Shown piece by piece: positions 1 through 4,465 of a stretch of DNA of 6,893 nucleotides; positions within the stretch are counted from its first letter, which is position 1; every line of letters begins with the position of its first letter. The notes under the pieces were generated by a model that was given only the letters and a program-made list of their open reading frames with translations, did no database searches and was not told where the DNA came from. A program made the position numbers and the translations under genes. The stretch comes from Opitutaceae bacterium. Its GTDB lineage: Bacteria; Verrucomicrobiota; Verrucomicrobiia; Opitutales; Opitutaceae. The DNA lies in the NCBI GenBank assembly GCA_009919985.1, contig RGAX01000152.1:1-6893 (forward strand), read 5' to 3'.

Positions 1-429
1 ACCGGTCGTACCGTCGAAGCGGTGTTTAGTGAACAAGAATGGTTTTTACCGGAGCGCTCTCGTTTTGATTACTGGCGTTGGAGTCGCGGCGCCGCCGAGG
101 TCTTGCTCCGCAATCCCCATCCGTTTCCAATCAAGGCCGACATCACTTTCGATTTAAAGAGCAGCGACGAGCGTAACGTGATCGTGCGCGCTACCGACCA
201 TGATCAGACCGTCTTGTGGAAGGGTGAAACGGTGCGTACGTTGCGCGGTGTGGTTCTAAACGGCGTGCGCCTACCGCCGGGTGATACCATTTGGCGATTT
301 GAGACCAATAAACCTGCGGAATTCCCAAGCAATGGTGACCCGCGCAAAGTTACGTTTAGTCTACGTAACTTAGAAATTCGCGTGGTAGGTAAAGCGACCG
401 ACCCCACTCTTAGTCCCGCTAAAAAATAA
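1..429 (+). CDS. C-terminal part of a large protein with a terminal beta-rich domain (5' end outside window)
   Basis: The reading frame is open from base 1 and ends at TAA 427-429, so this is the last 142 codons of a longer gene; the GTG at 22 is probably an internal valine. The visible part has no membrane segment and alternates short hydrophobic strands with polar turns, as in a beta-sandwich. It contains a WRWSRG motif, an RNPHPFP turn, an LPPG turn and a final LEIRVV strand. The same order of landmarks (WNWTRG, an RVENS turn, LPAG, LEIEV) occurs in residues ~612-727 of the 737-residue membrane protein encoded at 4466-6679. I infer that this is the C-terminus of a paralogous GT-C-like membrane protein whose transmembrane part lies to the left. 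The tail is lysine-ending and low in complexity. The coding call is firm; the family link rests on alignment by eye. Confidence 0.8.
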   Translation, partial: TGRTVEAVFSEQEWFLPERSRFDYWRWSRGAAEVLLRNPHPFPIKADITFDLKSSDERNVIVRATDHDQTVLWKGETVRTLRGVVLNGVRLPPGDTIWRFETNKPAEFPSNGDPRKVTFSLRNLEIRVVGKATDPTLSPAKK

Positions 430-435
430 GCGTGC

Positions 436-2103
436 TCAGAACCCGGCGATCGCCTCGAGCCGACGCCGGTAACGCGCGCCAACTACGGTGGGTGAGAATT
501 TTTCGGTGATCGTCGCGCGTGCAGCGGCGCCGAGCCGAGCGCAGAGGGCGCGGTCAGCGAAAAGGGTGTGCATGTGCGCGGCAGCGTGCGCGATGTCGGG
601 ATCGGCCCAAGTCTGGCCCTTGGCGTAGGGCCCGTGGTTCGAGGTGAGTGTGATTAACGGTGCACGCACGGGGCAGCCGTTGTTGATATTAACGAACTCG
701 GCGGTGGCTGACCAATCGGTGGAGATGACCGGTTTGCCGAGAGCCATGCATTCGGCGACGGCGAGCCCGAAGCCTTCGGAGCGATGTAAAGAAACAAAGA
801 CGTCGCACGCGGCTTCAAGGGCGTAGATATCGGCGCGTGAGAGCGTTTCGGTGATGAAGTGGATGCCGGGAATGCTGGCGGCGTCGGCTTGAAGGCGGGC
901 GAAATCAGCTTCGTTGCCGATTAGATTTTGAACTTTTACGACCAAATTGGCCGAGGCCGCGGGGAGTCCTGAGTCGCGGAAAGCGGCTAGGGCGGCGCGA
1001 GGGTTTTTGCGCTCGGCGTAGGAGTTGAGATCGAAAAGCGTGAGAAATAAAAATTCCGTAGCGGGAAGACCGAGCCGGGCACGGAGCGTGGCGGTGTTCT
1101 CGGTGGGCGCGCTAACAGTGATCGCGTGGGGAAACGTGAGAACGGGAAGCGGGGATTTTTCCGCGATGGCTGCGCGGGCAAAATCACTGGGGCACCAAAT
1201 CTCGTCGTAATAATCGAAGGATGGCACCCAGTCGTCAGGAAACTCGGGGAGTTCCCAGGCAAAGTAAGCGATGTTGTATTTGCCGGCGCGGAATGATTTT
1301 CCGTGGTGATGATCGAGGTCGCGGGAAGCGGGTGGATCAATGTGGATGATGTTTACGTCGTGCGAATTTTCGTCGGTGAGGCGGGCGGCGTAGGTGAGAT
1401 CGCCAAGGCGATTTTTACAGCTAAGTTTGAGCGGAACGAGAGAGGAGGGGATACCTGCGGCATCGGCAGCACGGACCATGCAGCGAGCGGATTCGCCTAG
1501 GCCTAGGTCGGCAGTCAGAAAGCCGGCGATGTTGAGGCCAAGGTGGGCGTGTCGCCGGGCGAATTCGGCGCGAAACGGTGCGTGGCGGCGCGAGAAATCG
1601 TAAATCAACTCGGCGGGGGTGGCGGGCGTGGCGCTGGTGGTGAGCGCGGTGAAGCGCAGGGCGCGGTTTTTATGTTGGGCGCGAAAGCGCTGTAACGGTC
1701 CGAGGCCTGAGACGCGAGCGAGCCAAGCGAGGGTGTTGGTGAGTGTGGTGCCTCCGAGGTGGAGTGTTAAGGTAAAACCAGCCGTGGGCGCAGGGACGGG
1801 GAGTGGGATAACGATTTCCCACGAGCCGGTCGCGAAGTTGCTTAGTACGCTGACCGGGGAGCCGTTGAGAAAAATCGAGAGAGTGGGCGGCTTTTTTTCG
1901 AGAATTAGGGCGTCGGGGTGCGGGCGGTACTCGCCGTTGAGGGTGAGGCGGGTGATGCCGTCTAAAGGGGGGAGTCGCAGCTGCGCGGTTTCGCGAATCC
2001 AAGCAGAGTCAGTCGCATAGTCGTCGAAGAAAATGCCGGTGTAGTGAGTGAAGCGCCGGGCGAAGGCGCCGCCAAAAGGGGGCGTGCGGGAAGCAGAGGG
2101 CAT
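436..2103 (-). CDS. GT4-family (GT-B fold) glycosyltransferase with N-terminal beta-rich domain
   Basis: A 555-residue cytoplasmic glycosyltransferase that probably adds a sugar from a nucleotide donor to a growing polysaccharide or lipid-linked glycan; donor and acceptor cannot be read. Residues ~20-150 form an extra beta-rich region (LPPLDGITRLTLNGEYR, then an SIFLNG strand and an IVIPLP strand), unlike a plain GT4 enzyme of ~370-400 residues. The GT-B part starts near 185: glycine-rich loop GFLTADLGLGESARCMVRA (194-212), acceptor-side motifs HIDPP and YFAWELPEFPD, EIWCPSDFAR, K390 in NLVVKVQNL, and the E-x7-E donor-site motif (E443/E451) in HRSEGFGLAVAECMALGKPV. No signal peptide or membrane helix is seen. 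The frame is open up to a TTG at 2211, but I chose ATG 2103 because the upstream 36 residues look non-conserved and neither start has a clear Shine-Dalgarno site. It ends (TGA 436-438) 6 bp from the convergent gene. Confidence 0.9.
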   Translation of the reverse strand: MPSASRTPPFGGAFARRFTHYTGIFFDDYATDSAWIRETAQLRLPPLDGITRLTLNGEYRPHPDALILEKKPPTLSIFLNGSPVSVLSNFATGSWEIVIPLPVPAPTAGFTLTLHLGGTTLTNTLAWLARVSGLGPLQRFRAQHKNRALRFTALTTSATPATPAELIYDFSRRHAPFRAEFARRHAHLGLNIAGFLTADLGLGESARCMVRAADAAGIPSSLVPLKLSCKNRLGDLTYAARLTDENSHDVNIIHIDPPASRDLDHHHGKSFRAGKYNIAYFAWELPEFPDDWVPSFDYYDEIWCPSDFARAAIAEKSPLPVLTFPHAITVSAPTENTATLRARLGLPATEFLFLTLFDLNSYAERKNPRAALAAFRDSGLPAASANLVVKVQNLIGNEADFARLQADAASIPGIHFITETLSRADIYALEAACDVFVSLHRSEGFGLAVAECMALGKPVISTDWSATAEFVNINNGCPVRAPLITLTSNHGPYAKGQTWADPDIAHAAAHMHTLFADRALCARLGAAARATITEKFSPTVVGARYRRRLEAIAGF

Positions 2104-2213
2104 CAGGTTGAAACGGCGACGGCCGTCACTATCAGCAAAGCGAACAGATGACTGTCTTGGCAAAGCTTTCTGCGGGTGGGTTCCTGTTTTTGGACAAAAA
2201 CGCGCCACCAAAT

Positions 2214-2330
2214 TCAGGCAAGTAGCAGATCGGCGCTCACCGTGAACCGTGCCGAAAGCTTTTTTATGTGATCGGCCGTGGCAAGCAGGCGCGCTTTGAC
2301 GGATGTCGGCAGATTTTTAGGCTTAGTCAT
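2214..2330 (-). pseudogene. 5' remnant of an AbiEii-like nucleotidyltransferase toxin gene
   Basis: A 38-codon frame starts at ATG 2328-2330 and stops at TGA 2214-2216. Its first 19 residues, MTKPKNLPTSVKARLLATA, match my memory of the conserved N-terminus of AbiEii nucleotidyltransferases (M-T-x-P-x-N-hydrophobic-x-x-S-V-x-x-R-L-L). After about residue 20 the similarity is lost: the usual continuation toward an RYxxERxLYRL segment is absent and the frame stops, whereas intact AbiEii toxins are about 250-300 residues. The nucleotidyltransferase catalytic GSxxD motif is therefore missing and no toxin can be made. The ATG overlaps the stop of the upstream antitoxin-like frame (ATGA, 2327-2330), the arrangement normal for abiE operons. 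The GT4 gene starts ~110 bp further along on the same strand. The identification is from memory of the family, and the sequence is short. Confidence 0.6.
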
Positions 2331-2419
2331 GAGAGCATTTCGAGATAGGGCTGAATGACGTTGCGCACTCGGCAAATGCGGGCCATCGTAGCGAGTTCTA
2401 CGAGGAGATCGGATGTGCT
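2327..2419 (-). pseudogene. 3' remnant of an AbiEi-like antitoxin/regulator gene
   Basis: Thirty codons ending at TGA 2327-2329 read DLLVELATMARICRVRN followed by VIQPYLEMLS. The pattern (hydrophobic-A-x-x-C-R-V-x-N-V-x-x-P-Y-L-E) fits the end of the C-terminal domain of AbiEi family type IV antitoxins as I remember it. Upstream the frame loses similarity and meets TAG at 2438-2440. The winged-helix DNA-binding half and most of the C-terminal domain are absent, so this is a truncated remnant of a protein normally ~200 residues long. The stop overlaps the ATG of the AbiEii-like remnant by 4 bp. The two fragments therefore keep only the operon junction, as if DNA was deleted on both sides. The break point lies at a small inverted repeat (2414-2432). 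Confidence 0.6.
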
Positions 2420-2432
2420 ACTCCCTAGCACA
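2414..2432. repeat. Perfect 7-bp inverted repeat at the edge of the AbiE remnant
   Basis: TGTGCTA (2414-2420) is separated by CTCCC from TAGCACA (2426-2432), giving a 7-bp stem with a 5-nt loop. It coincides with the point where similarity to AbiEi ends, and three CTAG tetramers (2425-2428, 2438-2441, 2445-2448) cluster in and after it. It could be a scar or target of a rearrangement or a weak hairpin. It has no adjacent T-tract on either strand, so I do not call it a terminator. Confidence 0.4.
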
Positions 2433-2597
2433 CTATTCTAGCGTCTAGGATGCTATTGGTGCTGGCTTAGGCTCTTCGCGGCGTGTGCTTTAAGTATCCA
2501 TTCGTGTTGTTCACTGAATTTTTTTGCACCCGGAAACGGGGCCGTGCTAGTCCGTTTTATAGTTTTGGTGGGCCGGAGCGTCCGGAAAGCAAAGGCG
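2433..2597. other. Non-coding spacer between the AbiE remnant and the LPTM gene
   Basis: No plausible gene is seen on either strand. The spacer holds three CTAG-containing words near its left end, a short hairpin CCCG-GAAA-CGGG (2529-2540) and another, CCGGA-GCG-TCCGG (2573-2585), which lies 12 bp after the stop of the minus-strand LPTM gene. Neither hairpin is followed by a T-run in the direction of transcription. The second may weakly help end transcription of the LPTM gene, but this is uncertain. The spacer is AT-richer than the flanking genes in its middle part. Confidence 0.5.
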
Positions 2598-3599
2598 TTA
2601 CGAGCGAGGTTCGGTTGGCGGCAGTAGTTTGGGGGCTGCGAGGACGAAAAGACCGCCGAACAGGCTCCAAAAAATAGTGGTAGCCCAAACCATCAACGCT
2701 AGAAGCACAGCACGGTCGTGAAGCTCGGGTGTGGCCAGTAGGCCGAAGGCGGCGAGGGTCGTAAGTAGGGCGCCCTCGCGAACGCCGTGGCCACCAACGC
2801 TGATGGGTAAGGCGGTCGCCGCATAGGCGACGCTCATCGCCACGCAGGTCTCTAAAAAAGGCAGAGGTAGACCGATTGCTTGGGCGAGTAGCCAAGCGGA
2901 AATGAAATCAAGGACCCAAATCACGCCGCCTAGGGCAAGAGCGGTGAGGTGGGCCAGCGGAGTGGCGCGGATACACTCGAGCAGTTGGCATGTGGTGGCC
3001 AAACGCGTGGGACCTAGAAGGCGGCGGAGTGATTGCGGCCAGCGCATTGGGGTGACGCGCAAGAGGACTACGGCGGTTAAGGCGCCGCCGATGTTGATGG
3101 CGATGGCCGCGAAAAAGAGCCAGCTCAGTCGCGGTTCGAGGGCAAAGGTCGCGCTACGAGCGGCGAGGGCGGCGGCCGCGAGCGCCATCAGGACTACTAG
3201 GCCCATCGCGCGATCGATGATGAGGGTGGTGAAGCCGGCGGCCCGCTGAGCAGAGGCATCGCGGACGAGATAAAAAACGCGGGCGGCATCACCACCGATT
3301 CCGCCCAATAAAAACGCATTGTAGAATTGGCCGATCCAGGTGACGACGTGGGCCCAGTGGAGGGAAAGTGGTACGCCTTGCGCTCGGAGTAGCTGTTGCC
3401 AGCGCCAGGCGTGGAGCGGGTAGGTGATCCCTGCGATGAGTACCGCGGTGATGGTAAGAGGTAGAGAAAATTGACCGTGGAGTGCGGTGAGTTGGCCAAA
3501 GTCGATCCGACGGGCGAGGAGCCAAAGTAAGGTCAGTGAAATCAGATAACGGGTAGCGCGGCCGGCCGGTGTGGCAAAAAAGGAGGTTAGGCGGCGCAT
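2598..3599 (-). CDS. Flippase-like / lysylphosphatidylglycerol synthase transmembrane (LPTM, UPF0104) family protein
   Basis: A 333-residue inner-membrane protein with about eight hydrophobic segments (roughly 15-30, 46-64, 85-100, 121-147, 158-181, 215-242, 250-285 and 297-323) and very little soluble sequence. Family landmarks are WRWQQLL (65-71), the loop YNAFLLGGIGGDAARVFYLV (93-112) with G102/G103/D104/R107, IIDRAMGL (127-134), and LPISVGGHGVREG (264-276) near the C-terminus. These fit the membrane domain of MprF and the AglD-like proteins found in many polysaccharide clusters, where they are thought to handle or flip lipid-linked intermediates. The lysyltransferase (GNAT-like) domain of MprF is absent, so aminoacylation of phosphatidylglycerol is unlikely. 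ATG at 3597-3599 is the only reasonable start; no clear Shine-Dalgarno site precedes it. It is divergent from the methyltransferase gene. The exact substrate is unknown. Confidence 0.9.
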   Translation of the reverse strand: MRRLTSFFATPAGRATRYLISLTLLWLLARRIDFGQLTALHGQFSLPLTITAVLIAGITYPLHAWRWQQLLRAQGVPLSLHWAHVVTWIGQFYNAFLLGGIGGDAARVFYLVRDASAQRAAGFTTLIIDRAMGLVVLMALAAAALAARSATFALEPRLSWLFFAAIAINIGGALTAVVLLRVTPMRWPQSLRRLLGPTRLATTCQLLECIRATPLAHLTALALGGVIWVLDFISAWLLAQAIGLPLPFLETCVAMSVAYAATALPISVGGHGVREGALLTTLAAFGLLATPELHDRAVLLALMVWATTIFWSLFGGLFVLAAPKLLPPTEPRS

Positions 3600-3649
3600 C
3601 TAATAGTTTTATGTAAGGCGGAGTGGGCTGGTTTGGCTAGAAAAAGGCG

Positions 3650-3662
3650 CCACGAATCGTGG
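3650..3662. promoter_or_regulatory. Palindrome in the divergent intergenic region (possible operator)
   Basis: CCACGA-A-TCGTGG is a perfect inverted repeat with a one-base centre. A second inverted repeat, GCGGGC (3665-3670) and GCCCGC (3679-3684), lies just after it. Both sit in the 105-bp space between the start of the LPTM gene (3599) and the chosen methyltransferase start (3705), where promoters for both divergent units should be. I see no convincing -35/-10 pair. If the methyltransferase instead starts at the upstream TTG (3633), these would be coding and the operator idea fails. Confidence 0.3.
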
Positions 3663-3704
3663 TTGCGGGCGGCTTGGGGCCCGCCAGCTTGGTCAGTTGC
3701 CTCA

Positions 3705-4454
3705 ATGAATAGTGATGAATACCTGAAACTCTCAGCGGTGGAGGACCGAATGTGGTACTTTTGGTCCCTACATCGTCATGTCGTGCGTGGATTGACGCGG
3801 GCGGAGCTACGCTCGGATGCGCACGTACTCGATGCAGGTTGCGGAACGGGCGGCATGATTTTGCGGTTGCGGCAGGAGAGGCCGGGGTGGCGTTGGAGTG
3901 GAATCGATTTTATGCCGATTGCGTGCGATTTGGCGCGGCAGCGTTGCGGGCCGTCGACGGATATTCGTGAAGCCAGTGTTACCGCGCTACCGTTTGCAGA
4001 TGCGAGTTTTGATGCGGTGGTCTCGGCGGATGTGATCTGCCAAGTGGAGAATCCGGACGTGGCGCTCAAGGAGTTTTACCGGGTGTTGAAGCCGGGTGGG
4101 ATTGTTATCATCAATGTGCCCGCATATATGTGGATGTGGTCGTACCATGATGATTCGTGTCAGACCAAGCATCGCTACACGCGGCCTGAGCTGGAGGCTT
4201 TGTGCCGTAATGCGGGGATGGTGGAGGGCTGGAGTACGCATTTAAATGCGGTCCCGTTTCCGCTTTTGTGGGCTAAGCGTAAGTGGTTACGCACTGCCCA
4301 AGACACGAGCGACATGAAGGACTATCCTGTATTAGTGGATTGGGCCTTCCGTACGCTTGTTTGCCCGGAACATCTTTGGATGCGGCTCGGTGGACGTTGG
4401 GCTTGGGGTTCATCGGTGTTCGCGGTGGCGCGTAAGCCCCAAACAGGGGTTTAA
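3705..4454 (+). CDS. Class I SAM-dependent methyltransferase (Methyltransf_11-like)
   Basis: A 249-residue soluble cytoplasmic enzyme that transfers a methyl group from S-adenosylmethionine to an unknown acceptor, plausibly a sugar or lipid-linked intermediate given the neighbours. The N-terminus reads EYLKLSAVEDRMWYFWSLHR (5-24). It is followed by the SAM-binding motif I VLDAGCGTGG (41-50), the acidic residue after strand beta2 (D68 in GIDFMP), LPFADASFDAVVSADV (95-110) and the RVLKPGG turn (126-132). A histidine-rich stretch YHDDSCQTKHRYT (147-159), often seen in this subgroup, may be near the active site. The frame is open back to a TTG at 3633, which would add 24 arginine- and tryptophan-rich residues. 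I prefer ATG 3705 because the family-like sequence begins there. No strong Shine-Dalgarno site is visible. The membrane-protein gene follows after 11 bp, suggesting one transcript. Confidence 0.9.
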   Translation: MNSDEYLKLSAVEDRMWYFWSLHRHVVRGLTRAELRSDAHVLDAGCGTGGMILRLRQERPGWRWSGIDFMPIACDLARQRCGPSTDIREASVTALPFADASFDAVVSADVICQVENPDVALKEFYRVLKPGGIVIINVPAYMWMWSYHDDSCQTKHRYTRPELEALCRNAGMVEGWSTHLNAVPFPLLWAKRKWLRTAQDTSDMKDYPVLVDWAFRTLVCPEHLWMRLGGRWAWGSSVFAVARKPQTGV

Positions 4455-4456
4455 TC

Positions 4457-4460
4457 AGGG
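4457..4460 (+). promoter_or_regulatory. Weak ribosome binding site for the 737-residue membrane protein
   Basis: AGGG lies 5 nt before the ATG at 4466, within the 11-bp gap after the methyltransferase stop. It is the only start in the window with a Shine-Dalgarno-like purine run at a usable distance. It supports ATG 4466 as the start and tight coupling of the two genes. Confidence 0.4.
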
Positions 4461-4465
4461 CTTTT

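Noticed and set aside
22..429. GTG at 22 as a true start giving a 135-residue protein
   Set aside because: The frame is open to the window edge and the sequence resembles the C-terminal domain of a much larger protein, so truncation by the window is more likely.
204..482. 92-codon minus-strand frame over the end of the left gene
   Set aside because: It lies antisense to a frame with clear domain-like sequence and overlaps the end of the GT4 gene; its composition is typical of an antisense shadow.
1619..2020. 133-codon plus-strand frame opposite the GT4 gene
   Set aside because: Arginine- and serine-rich shadow of a strongly supported glycosyltransferase on the other strand; no domain signal.
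2431..2440. The word TAGAATAGTG shared in inverted orientation with 6845-6854, as a possible element end
   Set aside because: A shared 10-mer somewhere within a 6.9-kb window is expected by chance many times over, and the flanks do not extend the match convincingly.
2529..2540. CCCG-GAAA-CGGG hairpin as a terminator
   Set aside because: The neighbouring T-run lies before the hairpin on the + strand and reads as an A-run after it on the - strand, so neither direction fits an intrinsic terminator.
2573..2585. CCGGA-GCG-TCCGG hairpin as terminator of the LPTM gene
   Set aside because: Position is right but the stem is only 5 bp and no T-run follows on the minus strand; kept only as a remark on the spacer.
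2483..2677. 64-codon plus-strand frame covering the spacer and the LPTM 3' end
   Set aside because: No recognisable motif or ribosome binding site, and half of it is antisense to the LPTM coding sequence.
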